Assembly (NCBI RefSeq): GCF_000235365.1
Contig: NC_016456.1
Span: forward strand, 496,001-560,000
From: Eremothecium cymbalariae DBVPG#7215
Taxonomy: Eukaryota; Ascomycota; Saccharomycetes; Saccharomycetales; Saccharomycetaceae
Direction of reading: 5' to 3'
Length of the DNA stretch: 64,000 bases
Made by a program: the position numbers and the translations under genes. Under the pieces are notes generated by a model that was not told the DNA's origin, ran no database searches, and worked only from the letters and a program-made list of their open reading frames with translations. This document shows positions 39,123 through 47,915 of this stretch, piece by piece. The stretch's first letter is position 1. Each line of letters begins with the position of its first letter.

Positions 39123-40796
39123 ATGAAGTATCAGCGGTTGGAGGAAGAGGAAACTTCTCTGGAGAGGCTGGCGGAGGCGCCAGCGCAGGTTTCCGGCGGC
39201 AGAGCCGCCGGAAATGCCGCTCGGGGTACTGCTGTTTATAGTGTTGAGGAGGGTAGTGATGGTGGCGGTGATTTCACCAGCAGGGCGAGCACGGGCACGA
39301 TTGGGAGGTTGGTGCAGATACTTGCCAAGTATGCACGGTTCATAGGGCCCGGGATGCTTGTTTCTGTTGCGTACATGGATCCGGGGAATTTTTCAACGGC
39401 AGTGGCAGCGGGTTCGGCGCATCGGTACCAGTTATTATTTTCAGTGTTGGTGTCGAACATACTGGCAGCGTTTTGGCAATGCTTGTGTGCCAAGCTGGGG
39501 GCGGTGACCGGGTTGGATTTGGCGCAGAATTGCCGCAAGTATTTCCCGCATAATGTCAACGTGGTTTTGTATGCGTTGGCGGAGATGGCGATAATCGCCA
39601 CGGATCTGGCGGAGGTTGTTGGGACGGCGATCTCGCTGAACATACTGTTTGGGGTTCCCTTGCCGCTGGGGGTGGTTCTCACGGTGGTTGATGTGTTGGT
39701 GGTGTTGATGGCATATAACCACAGCGGGTCGTTGAGGATGGTGCGGTGGTTCGAGATGTTTGTTTCATTGTTGGTGATGCTGACGGTGATTTGTTTTACC
39801 GTGGAGTTATTTTCCGTGCCGGTTGGTTCTGTCAAGCAGGTGTTTGCAGGGTTTCTGCCGAGTAGAGTCGTATTTGAAGGGGACGGTTTGTACCTTAGTC
39901 TGGCCATTCTTGGTGCCACGGTTATGCCGCACTCTCTGTACCTGGGCTCCGGGGTGGTCCAGCCACGTTTGCGTGACTTTGATACTCGCAAGGGACATTA
40001 TGTACCAAGTGAGCAGGACGTGGAGAACAACCATTCAAATTACAAGCCGTCTTTGGATGCCATCAATGAAACGATGCATTACACGGTTGCAGAGCTCTTG
40101 GTGTCCTTGTTCACCGTGGCGTTATTCGTCAACTGCTCCATTCTCATCGTTTCCGGGGCTACTCTATACGGCAAGGGCGCAGACCAATCTACTGCGGATT
40201 TGTTTTCCATTTACACATTGCTGTGCGATACTCTCTCCAAGGCCGCAGGCACCATATTTGTCCTGGCCCTACTCTTTTCCGGGCAATCCGCAGGGATCGT
40301 TTGCACCTTGAGTGGACAAATGGTCTCCGAGGGATTCCTCAACTGGACCCTTGCTCCAAGCGTCAGGCGGACTCTTACCAGAGCGGTCGCCATTACTCCG
40401 TGTCTAATCCTCGTGCTTGTCACAGGGAGAACGGGCCTCTCGGCGGCCTTAAACGCCTCCCAGGTTGTCCTTTCCTTATTACTCCCCTTCGTTTCCGCAC
40501 CGCTGCTCTACTTCACCAGCAACAAAGAAATTATGCGTGTCCCGCTAGATAACAACTGCTACCACCACATGCCCAACGAAGATGAAATCCCATTGACCAC
40601 CTTTGATCTAGAAACCAACGAACATGCACAATCACCCTCCCCAGCGTCCCCTGCCCATCCTGCCCCGATCCTTTACAAAGACATGAGCAACAGCCCCCTG
40701 ACAACGGTAGTCTCCTGGTTGGTCTGGTTCTTTATCTCTTCATTGAACTTTTATCTCCTGGCATCCTTCGCCAGTGGTAAGGATGTCCATCTATAA
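39123..40796 (+). CDS. SMF3: NRAMP-family divalent metal transporter, Smf3-like
   Basis: The 557-residue proton-coupled divalent cation transporter has about 11 membrane segments. Metal-site motifs are VAYMDPGNFSTAV near residue 80 and GATVMPHSLYLGS near 265. The sequence ALAEMAIIATDLAEVVGTAISLNILF and LLFSGQSAGIVCTLSGQMVSEGFL is closest to S. cerevisiae Smf3 (YLR034C, 473 aa), a vacuolar exporter of iron. Compared with Smf3 it has a longer hydrophilic N-terminus and an insert of about 50 residues near 475-525 (NEDEIPLTTFDLE, then Ser/Pro-rich). The codons are G/C-rich at third positions. Smf1 and Smf2 are alternatives but fit less well. Confidence 0.87.
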   Translation: MKYQRLEEEETSLERLAEAPAQVSGGRAAGNAARGTAVYSVEEGSDGGGDFTSRASTGTIGRLVQILAKYARFIGPGMLVSVAYMDPGNFSTAVAAGSAHRYQLLFSVLVSNILAAFWQCLCAKLGAVTGLDLAQNCRKYFPHNVNVVLYALAEMAIIATDLAEVVGTAISLNILFGVPLPLGVVLTVVDVLVVLMAYNHSGSLRMVRWFEMFVSLLVMLTVICFTVELFSVPVGSVKQVFAGFLPSRVVFEGDGLYLSLAILGATVMPHSLYLGSGVVQPRLRDFDTRKGHYVPSEQDVENNHSNYKPSLDAINETMHYTVAELLVSLFTVALFVNCSILIVSGATLYGKGADQSTADLFSIYTLLCDTLSKAAGTIFVLALLFSGQSAGIVCTLSGQMVSEGFLNWTLAPSVRRTLTRAVAITPCLILVLVTGRTGLSAALNASQVVLSLLLPFVSAPLLYFTSNKEIMRVPLDNNCYHHMPNEDEIPLTTFDLETNEHAQSPSPASPAHPAPILYKDMSNSPLTTVVSWLVWFFISSLNFYLLASFASGKDVHL

Positions 40797-41390
40797 GAGA
40801 GAGAAAGAAAAACAAAAACAAATATCAAATCAATTGATCTGATTGCCCCATCATCTGCACTCCCGCCCTGTTCTGATAATACCGTTTGCAAATGAATCGT
40901 CGACAACCGTTAATTCTATAATAATACAAAAAATCTTGGTTTTCTAGTTATTGTCGTTGTTGTCTGCCAACCAGCCAAAAAACCCCCCACGCAAACCGAA
41001 AAAGGGACAAAATAAAAAAAATAAAGCACAAAATACCCAAACCCTCAGCATTACCTGCCACAAGTATCATCGAAAAATCTCTGTATGTACTAATTTATAT
41101 CTATATACATTATAAATATATATAGATACCTTTGTTACTGTGCATCTGCACATTATATCCACTGTCATTACAACGTTAACGAACTTTAGGTCCTCGAGCA
41201 TTTTTCTTGATTTTTCTTTTTTACGATTGTTGTCGTTGCGCCCACTCTTAAACGTAAGTTACGCTGTTATTGAATCCTCGGACTAAGTAGTTTTAACTTT
41301 TTAGTGTTTCAAGCCTCATTCTAAATAGAATATAATTACAACATACAAAGCAGTATCATTAGTATACCAACAAAAAGAAGCTAGGCTAAG
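40797..41390. other. SMF3-FYV8 intergenic region, about 590 bp
   Basis: This holds the SMF3 3' end and the FYV8 promoter and 5' leader. It is AT-rich with TATATA stretches near 41100-41125. I looked for box C/D and tRNA signals and see none. Confidence 0.55.
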
Positions 41391-43730
41391 ATGAGTGAAC
41401 GTGTAGGTAGAAGAAAATCGCATAGATGGGTATCTGTTTCGAAGGGTAACTATGATGGTGCGGACTGGGAAAGTGATTATTCAGGAGATGAGTTAGATGC
41501 TTCTCCTAAAAGACAAGGAACAATCAATAAATTACCTGACCTACCAAAGCTGAATACAGTTGATCAGGCAGAGTTACACGATGGTTGTTTTGGACAAATC
41601 AGTCGATCAAATACTGTAGTGAAGACTAGTGGTGCTGCTGCTGCGAGTGCTGCTGCTGCGAGTGCTGCTAGTAGTACACCGAAGATACTATCGCCCAATG
41701 AGAGTATTATTTCGCCCACTCTGATAAATACATTGGAAACTCCAAGGAACTTATCGCGTTCAAGGTTATCTTTGAAATCGGCTACTAGGTCGTCGCATGT
41801 TGTTAACAGAGATCTGGATTCGTTGATGGATGAAATATCCAAGGAAATGACATCAAGGAAGTCACCTTTGGATAATTTGGAGCCTCCTCTGGAACCACCT
41901 GTTGATTTCAATCGACTTGTACGGTCTAACAGTAGTGGGGCACAATCTGTTACGGGGTCGGAAAAATCTTCAGCTCTCCCTTATGTTAATGCGGACAATG
42001 AGACTGGTTCTACTGATGGGTCGTTTAACAAATTCACGGATGTTGTGCCAGGCCTGGAAAGCAAGAGTGATGACGAAGGTGATTACGAAGTTAGGAAGGA
42101 AGGCTATTTCTCTGCCTATGATATTCAGGAGGAGATATCCGGTCAAGTTGCAGCGAATGCTCATAACTCCGTGGTAGCCTTGGAGCGATACGATGAGGAC
42201 GCTCCTCATCCAGCAGCAGGGGATGATACTATTGATGCAGGTCTCCAACCCCCAACCCATGAAAAAGAAGTTACTTCGATTGTTTTTAAGTATCAAGGTT
42301 TGCAAGATAGTGATGCTTTTGATGAGACTTTGTCTTTACCGAACCAGGAAAGGAGCAGTTCGAACCAGGAATACAGCCAGTTCAAAAACGGACCTACTGA
42401 TATATACAATAATAGTAATCAGCTGCCTACTCTATCCCAGAAATCTAATGGATCCGACGCTTTGAGTTCTGATAAGAGCAAGTCAGTATCAACCAACTCG
42501 ACTAATGAAGGGGGTGGTCCTATAAGGCTGAAAAATACCCCTAATACCGAGTTATCCTACCGAGAGGAGGATTCAGATGATGAGAGCTTTCGAACAGATA
42601 CTGAAGCAGACCCTTATGCAGTTTTATCGCCTTTGAATTCCGATAATGAGCACTCGACTTTGATATCTTCAAACAATACATTGAATAGAGATATGGCGTC
42701 TGTGGCATTAACTTTAGAAGGCAATGGGTCTCACGATACTCTTGATGCTGCTAATAGCCTTGAAGGAGTTGGTGGAGTATATAGAATTCCTGAATCGCTA
42801 GATATTTTTACTAGCTATGATGAAGAGTCAGCTGAAGATTCTAAGAGACAGTCCATTAATTTAGGTTCATGGAAACCAAACACGGATGGATATAGAAATG
42901 CATTTTTGAATAAGATCGGAGCGTTGAAAGAGGGTAATAATATTCACGCTAATCCAGATCCAAAATTACCACCTGTAGATGTAAAATTAAAGAACGAGCA
43001 TACTTCACCGGGACCAGAATTCGGTGGTGATAATGATAGTCTTTGGGAAGGATTCCCGCGGGTTGACGCGTATTGCGAAGATGATTTGCAATCTGTTGAT
43101 GATACAAAAACTATTTATGACAATCAGACTTTGTACGATGTGCCTGCAATCATGACAAATAATAGAAACCTGCCTCCGTTACCGCAAAAGCTTACCGACT
43201 TGAATTATTCTTCTGAAGGATTCGCCGCAGAAAATTCTATAACAGATAGTGTTGTTGATTCTGACTCTGTGTTGAAGAGATTGCAAGGCGAGAAACCTCC
43301 ATCAAAGCCTGCTATATTCAAAGAACACTTCTTGTCGATACCAGATGGAATTCAAATTGAGAATGCTACAAAGAACGTTCTCCCAGTATTAGACGTTTGC
43401 AAGTTGTTGGAAAGTAATCTATCGCATTCCAGCAAAATGGAAAAACTAACAGCCCATATGAATGAACTTTCATCACACGACGGTGGTGTTAGAACATGGC
43501 TTGCGTTTGCACTAAAGTCTACCCAATCCTCAAAAGACACTATTTTTTCTGAGTACTGCGTTAACAAGCATGTTAAGCAGGCGTATGCAAATGCAGAAGA
43601 AGTCAGTAAAAAGCCTAGTGTTTCAACTACTGTGAATCAAAATGTATCGCAGTTAAAGAAAAAGGTATTCTCACACAGTGTGAAAGAAGGTGCAAAGGGC
43701 TTACTATCCTCAATCGGTAAAAAGTTATAA
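41391..43730 (+). CDS. FYV8: Fyv8-type protein of unknown function
   Basis: The 779-residue, mostly disordered, acidic and Ser/Asn-rich protein has conserved ends. The N-terminus RRKSHRWVSVSKGNYDGADWESDYSGDE is a fungal motif, and the C-terminal block (about residues 650-779: LLESNLSHSSKMEKLTAHMNEL, VRTWLAFALKSTQ) is predicted to be helical. An Ala/Ser run around residue 80-92 is encoded by GCT/AGT codons. S. cerevisiae Fyv8 (YGR196C, 817 aa) affects survival of K1 killer toxin; its biochemical role is unknown. Identification rests partly on synteny: SKI6 is adjacent, as YGR195W is to YGR196C. Confidence 0.82.
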   Translation: MSERVGRRKSHRWVSVSKGNYDGADWESDYSGDELDASPKRQGTINKLPDLPKLNTVDQAELHDGCFGQISRSNTVVKTSGAAAASAAAASAASSTPKILSPNESIISPTLINTLETPRNLSRSRLSLKSATRSSHVVNRDLDSLMDEISKEMTSRKSPLDNLEPPLEPPVDFNRLVRSNSSGAQSVTGSEKSSALPYVNADNETGSTDGSFNKFTDVVPGLESKSDDEGDYEVRKEGYFSAYDIQEEISGQVAANAHNSVVALERYDEDAPHPAAGDDTIDAGLQPPTHEKEVTSIVFKYQGLQDSDAFDETLSLPNQERSSSNQEYSQFKNGPTDIYNNSNQLPTLSQKSNGSDALSSDKSKSVSTNSTNEGGGPIRLKNTPNTELSYREEDSDDESFRTDTEADPYAVLSPLNSDNEHSTLISSNNTLNRDMASVALTLEGNGSHDTLDAANSLEGVGGVYRIPESLDIFTSYDEESAEDSKRQSINLGSWKPNTDGYRNAFLNKIGALKEGNNIHANPDPKLPPVDVKLKNEHTSPGPEFGGDNDSLWEGFPRVDAYCEDDLQSVDDTKTIYDNQTLYDVPAIMTNNRNLPPLPQKLTDLNYSSEGFAAENSITDSVVDSDSVLKRLQGEKPPSKPAIFKEHFLSIPDGIQIENATKNVLPVLDVCKLLESNLSHSSKMEKLTAHMNELSSHDGGVRTWLAFALKSTQSSKDTIFSEYCVNKHVKQAYANAEEVSKKPSVSTTVNQNVSQLKKKVFSHSVKEGAKGLLSSIGKKL

Positions 43731-43846
43731 GATTAAAACAGTAATATAAACAAATAATAATTAGTTTAATAGTAATAAAATATATAATTATTGTATTGAC
43801 TTGTTAAAAAGAGCGAAAAGAAATATTTAGTTATTGTATATTGAGG

Positions 43847-44587
43847 TCAATTCGTAGATGTGTTCTCTACTCTACGCTTACCATGTAGCCTTAATTCTTT
43901 GTCCATTAAATCTCTTATTCTATGAGAACCAGCGATACCAATTGCCATTACACTCTCTAATCTATCTAAAGGTACTTTATCTTCAACCAACAACAATGAT
44001 AGCTTCTCAGACTTACCCACAACAGCAAGAGTCACACTGCTGAGAGCATTTTCTTCGAGTGCATTTAAATCCAATAAAGGAGTTGTATCGTACAGTCCCA
44101 CGGACACACCGCTAATATAATCGTACATTGCAATACCAGCGTCTATAAGTGCCAAAGTTATTCCATTTATCATTGCGCCCAGCAAACCACCATCTTTTTG
44201 TATTACGTGTATTTGGATATCAATTACAGTACGTGAATATAGCTGCAACATAATGTTCTTTTCAAATGTACGTACCAAGGCTGTTTGTAATTCTAGAGTT
44301 CGTCTTTCATTCCTGTGGCCTGCTTGACTTCTTTCTATATCTGAAAACTTAGTTATATTAACAGTGACAGTTAAGGTACCCTTATTTGAGTTCACTTGTG
44401 AACGCAAATTGGGCTCCTGAGGGCCTTTAACCAACGTGATTATCTTATTGTTACCTTGCTCCAGGTAAGATGATCCATCTGCAGCATTTGGGTGTGTATT
44501 AATAGAGTAATCAAACCTCCTTAACTCATTCCAACGACGCCCGTCAATACGTATACCTTCAGGTGAATATATTTCTAGACTTGACAT
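43847..44587 (-). CDS. SKI6: Exosome core subunit Ski6/Rrp41
   Basis: The 246-residue RNase PH-like subunit of the RNA exosome barrel channels RNA to Rrp44 and Rrp6. The ATG at 44587 (MSSLEIYSPEGIRIDGRRWNELR) matches the S. cerevisiae start (YGR195W, also 246 aa); the frame extends upstream but has no other ATG. DGSSYLEQGNNKIITLVKGPQEP, GGLLGAMINGITLALIDAGI and VGLYDTTPLLDLN are conserved. It is convergent with FYV8 (116 bp). Confidence 0.96.
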   Translation of the reverse strand: MSSLEIYSPEGIRIDGRRWNELRRFDYSINTHPNAADGSSYLEQGNNKIITLVKGPQEPNLRSQVNSNKGTLTVTVNITKFSDIERSQAGHRNERRTLELQTALVRTFEKNIMLQLYSRTVIDIQIHVIQKDGGLLGAMINGITLALIDAGIAMYDYISGVSVGLYDTTPLLDLNALEENALSSVTLAVVGKSEKLSLLLVEDKVPLDRLESVMAIGIAGSHRIRDLMDKELRLHGKRRVENTSTN

Positions 44588-44846
44588 GATAATTGTGCTG
44601 GTGAACCTTAACCTTTTAAGACCAAAATCAATGTTCAATCGTTGATGACCTGCATCTTCAATATTAACTAACTTTTCAGATGAAAAATTTCCGTCCCAGA
44701 AACCCGACTAAAAGGATCTTAATGAGATTCCCGAGACAGCACAAACATATAACAGTTATTTATAAAGAAAACTAATTAATGGTAAGCAAGCAGTTTAAGC
44801 AGATTTTATTGTTTTGATCTTTTGCTCCATTTAAATATAGAAGTAT

Positions 44847-46043
44847 TTAAAGTTCTTTTTTAGCCGTTGCAAAATGTATTCTATTCTTACAGTCGATGAT
44901 GAAAACTGACAATAAGTAGATATTAGCCAAAAAGAATACTACACTTGAAAAAAATATTCCAGGGTAGAAGACGTCACGTCCTTCAAATTCCAATAGGTAT
45001 CCATGGTAGAGCCATAGTATTTGAGACGCTACCCATAGTATTCCAATAAAAACTCCCTTGGTCCACGTTAAGGTTGTTTCCGCCAAGTAAAATGGCAATA
45101 AGATTAAATACCAAACAAAATATTGAGACGTACAAACCTTGTTGTAAGTCACAAATGTAAAAGTTTGAAGAAACATCGTATTTAATAGAAAATTCCAATT
45201 TGGAAACTCCCACAGTAATGCAGTAACGCCCATTGTAGCAAGGAATTGAGGTATGAAAGCATACTTGGCCCACGGAACAGAAGAACTTACGCCTAGATAA
45301 GTAGATTCAAGGTATAAGAGCATGTTCCAAATGGAAAAGTTATGACGATGATCTGTTCTTACAACGTGGTAAATGTATGCATGCTCCAAGAACTCGTTTC
45401 CGTAGAAATGATACATTAGCATACCGAGTCCCAAAAATGATATTAAAGTAGTAACGCCCATAATAAATAAATTCTTAAACCAATCTTTATCCTTGGACCT
45501 AAAGAAATATATTGAAATTGCTGGGGCATATATAATTGGATAGATCTTGAAATGGATCACCAATCCATAAATCATACCAGAAAGGGCATATTGACGGCTT
45601 TTCAAATGGTATAAAAACCATACCACTAAGAAACATAAGATAGACTCTGCGTTCCCCCGTGTGCTTATTGTGATTACCATTGGATTTAATAACCAAATTG
45701 AACTTAGGATTATCCTACGTTTTAAGGGATAGTCGGTTAGTAGCTGCAAAATCATAATACCTGTTAAAAGATCAAATACTGTGAACACAAGTTTACCAAA
45801 ATGAATCCATTGAAGCCAATGGTTAGGAACTAGTATCCAACTTAGCAATGGAGTGTAGCGGTAAGTATCACGTAAATATGGAGATACATTTTGAAAGACA
45901 TAATTTGCAGCGTCATGGAACACATAGTAATCTACATCAGTGTACTTTACAACAAAATGAGAATCTTGGTATACGCCATATTGGAAAAATAAAACCCTAG
46001 CAATAAAAGATATAAATATTAGCAGTTTCAAATCCCTGTTCAT
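44847..46043 (-). CDS. GPI14: GPI mannosyltransferase I
   Basis: The 398-residue multi-spanning ER enzyme (PIG-M/Gpi14) adds the first mannose to glycosylphosphatidylinositol. A signal-anchor-like first segment (LLIFISFIARVLFFQYGVYQD) is followed by the lumenal DxD motif in YTDVDYYVFHDAANYV (about residue 37), then about nine more membrane segments. FGKLVFTVFDLLTGIMI and NPMVITISTRGNAESILCFLV are family hallmarks. S. cerevisiae YJR013W is 403 aa. Only 95 bp separate its ATG from that of the divergent PEX39. Confidence 0.95.
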   Translation of the reverse strand: MNRDLKLLIFISFIARVLFFQYGVYQDSHFVVKYTDVDYYVFHDAANYVFQNVSPYLRDTYRYTPLLSWILVPNHWLQWIHFGKLVFTVFDLLTGIMILQLLTDYPLKRRIILSSIWLLNPMVITISTRGNAESILCFLVVWFLYHLKSRQYALSGMIYGLVIHFKIYPIIYAPAISIYFFRSKDKDWFKNLFIMGVTTLISFLGLGMLMYHFYGNEFLEHAYIYHVVRTDHRHNFSIWNMLLYLESTYLGVSSSVPWAKYAFIPQFLATMGVTALLWEFPNWNFLLNTMFLQTFTFVTYNKVCTSQYFVWYLILLPFYLAETTLTWTKGVFIGILWVASQILWLYHGYLLEFEGRDVFYPGIFFSSVVFFLANIYLLSVFIIDCKNRIHFATAKKEL

Positions 46044-46138
46044 AACCCAAATCTATTGCTATGTGAACCGCAGTAAGGTTCTGTTGTATTATAAAGTACC
46101 GGTGCTTCTTCCATCAAAAGAAAATTTCCTTTACTTAT

Positions 46139-46471
46139 ATGTTGGCACTTTGTGACTGCAAGAACTGGGCTGGTTTAAGAAGAATGTGCATAGATAATTC
46201 TAATACTGATTCCCATTTAGGAGCTGCTAATAACCTGAGCTATGATGACCTTGTTGATATAATTATGAATGATAAGCCCGTGCCTAATGCAGTAGAGGTT
46301 GAAGAGGTAATCCTTGATGAATCATGCAGGACAAAATCTCAGCTTCAACCACGACCCAAACCTTGGGAAGCAATACAGCCAAGTGGCAAAGATATTGAGG
46401 TCTATGAAACTGGAAAAGTTGAAAATTCTAAAGATGAAAGTTCTCCTACTGTGGGAAACCATGCCTCTTAG
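46139..46471 (+). CDS. PEX39: KPWE-domain peroxisome import factor, Pex39-like
   Basis: The 110-residue soluble protein has the pattern LSYDDLVDIIMNDKPVPNAVEVEEVIL (about residues 33-59) followed by RPKPWE (about 72-77). This is the KPWE domain shared with peroxisomal proteins (as in the Pfam KPWE domain and the Pex13 tail). The S. cerevisiae positional counterpart is YJR012C, next to GPI14 (YJR013W), recently named Pex39 as a helper of Pex7-dependent (PTS2) import. The protein is shorter than the annotated 207-aa S. cerevisiae product. No membrane segment or targeting sequence is visible. The Pex39 role is family knowledge; the motif and synteny are seen directly. Confidence 0.82.
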   Translation: MLALCDCKNWAGLRRMCIDNSNTDSHLGAANNLSYDDLVDIIMNDKPVPNAVEVEEVILDESCRTKSQLQPRPKPWEAIQPSGKDIEVYETGKVENSKDESSPTVGNHAS

Positions 46472-46813
46472 TTAGGCCTATGATAATAAGCATGTTGTTG
46501 ATAATTTGAGCCATGTATGAAGGAGTTCATATGGTAGCATTTTAGCGTTTGAAAAAATTTGAATCCTATATCTTTCTACCACCATCTCTATATGTGAAAT
46601 TGGTCCTTGCGGTGTTGCATGTGGGCGGTAACACCTATAAGCAGAGCACCAAAGCTAGTATACTTAAAACTGTATTCCCAATTACCAACCATATTTAATT
46701 AAATAATAGAAATTAAATTTCCCATATATAACATTCCTTTTCATGTCCTCTCTGATATCAGGAATCGTTACATTCGAGATTTAAAACTTCGATAAAAATG
46801 CTCCATTCACCAT
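46472..46813. other. Convergent 3' region, about 340 bp
   Basis: An AT-rich gap between PEX39 and the following minus-strand gene. Nothing is recognised in it. Confidence 0.55.
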
Positions 46814-47683
46814 TTAAGGCTTCGATTCGCCCATTTTAATCTTTCCGAATGAATTGTAGTTGAAATGATAGTTTGGAGCAATCCCGTTGTTCCCAATGAT
46901 AGTGCTTTGGTGGTGACTATACGAACTGTGGCTATTGTTACAGGCATTCCTAGCACTAATGATCCTGAACAGAGGACCTGAAGGTTTAGTCCCGTCAAAT
47001 CCTAACGAAGACTTCCAAGACTTGGTATAAACTACCGTGAGCTCTTCTTCGTCATATCTATCAGGTATGAAAGCAACAGGCTCCACAGGGCGTCTGAAAT
47101 CGGCCAATTCTGTAGCTATTCTATTATTAAATGCCTTCCTACTGCTTGTGATATCTTTCTCCCACTTTAAGGTAACTTCCTTCTTCGTAAATAAAGGATC
47201 AGTCTTGATCAACAACTTTCGATGCCTTAGTTCACTTTTATCAGCATCATTGACTCTTCTACATGGTTTTTCGAGTAAACTACATCTTGGATCCGTCTTT
47301 ATTACCAATGGCATCGGTGTCCTATTGCTGTAGCTTAAACTAGGTTCCCTTCTAGGTTTCTTCTTCCTTTGCAGCTTTTCTACTTGCACTAACCCTCGGC
47401 TATTCTGAACCACAAATTGAACAGCCACACCTATATCATCCTTATTCGTCATTTTCTTACTATCATTATTATACTCAATATCATCGTACTCTGAACTTCC
47501 GTGCAACAAGTCCCCATTACGGCCTGCATTATTATTATTATTTTGTGTATTCCCATTTCGCAGTGAACCCTTTCTTGACAAGCTACCTACATCTGACTTC
47601 TTGGTACTCTGCGCAGCACCCATCCGCGTCTTTCTGCTTGATTTAGGATCCACTATAACTATCTTCATGTGTTTAGAGCACAT
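46814..47683 (-). CDS. Uncharacterised protein, YJR011C-position, possible N-myristoylated isoform
   Basis: The open frame has 289 codons from ATG 47683. A second in-frame ATG at 47623 would give MGAAQSTKK, a good N-myristoyltransferase consensus (Gly2, Ser6, Lys8), and a 269-residue protein. The protein is basic, with an Asn run near residue 47-52 and two copies of an I-K-T-D-P motif (LVIKTDPRCSLLEK and LLIKTDPLFTKKEV, about residues 128 and 158). The C-terminal third (FRRPVEPVAFIPDRYDEEELTVVYTKSW) looks conserved-like. No enzyme domain is seen. By position, beside the PEX39 gene YJR012C, it is the likely counterpart of S. cerevisiae YJR011C; that is inference. Confidence 0.65.
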   Translation of the reverse strand: MCSKHMKIVIVDPKSSRKTRMGAAQSTKKSDVGSLSRKGSLRNGNTQNNNNNAGRNGDLLHGSSEYDDIEYNNDSKKMTNKDDIGVAVQFVVQNSRGLVQVEKLQRKKKPRREPSLSYSNRTPMPLVIKTDPRCSLLEKPCRRVNDADKSELRHRKLLIKTDPLFTKKEVTLKWEKDITSSRKAFNNRIATELADFRRPVEPVAFIPDRYDEEELTVVYTKSWKSSLGFDGTKPSGPLFRIISARNACNNSHSSYSHHQSTIIGNNGIAPNYHFNYNSFGKIKMGESKP

Positions 47684-47838
47684 AAATACTACAATTTTAG
47701 TGGCTTGTCGGTAGATATATGTTTACATAACTGCTAAATATGACTTCATTGGATTTTAAACATTTAAACTCGAAGGAATATTTTGGGAAAAAGAAATCGC
47801 TTATTTTGAAAAATGCAAAATTTTCCCTAACGTTCGAG

Positions 47839-47853
47839 CTCATCTCATCTCGC
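47839..47853 (-). promoter_or_regulatory. PAC-type motifs upstream of NOC3, with RRPE core at 47817-47824
   Basis: On the minus strand this reads GCGAGATGAGATGAG, two overlapping GATGAG cores. AAAATTTT at 47817-47824 is an RRPE core. Spacing and order resemble other ribosome biogenesis promoters in the window. Confidence 0.65.
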
Positions 47854-47915
47854 TAATTATCAAGTAAAGAGGCAGTTGAATAGTTATTGGGCATCTTAGT
47901 GGTTATCGGGGCATT

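Noticed and set aside
39236..39991. 251-codon minus-strand frame opposite SMF3
   Set aside because: Exact antisense of the GC-rich SMF3 coding region; stop depletion follows from codon bias, and SMF3 is certain.
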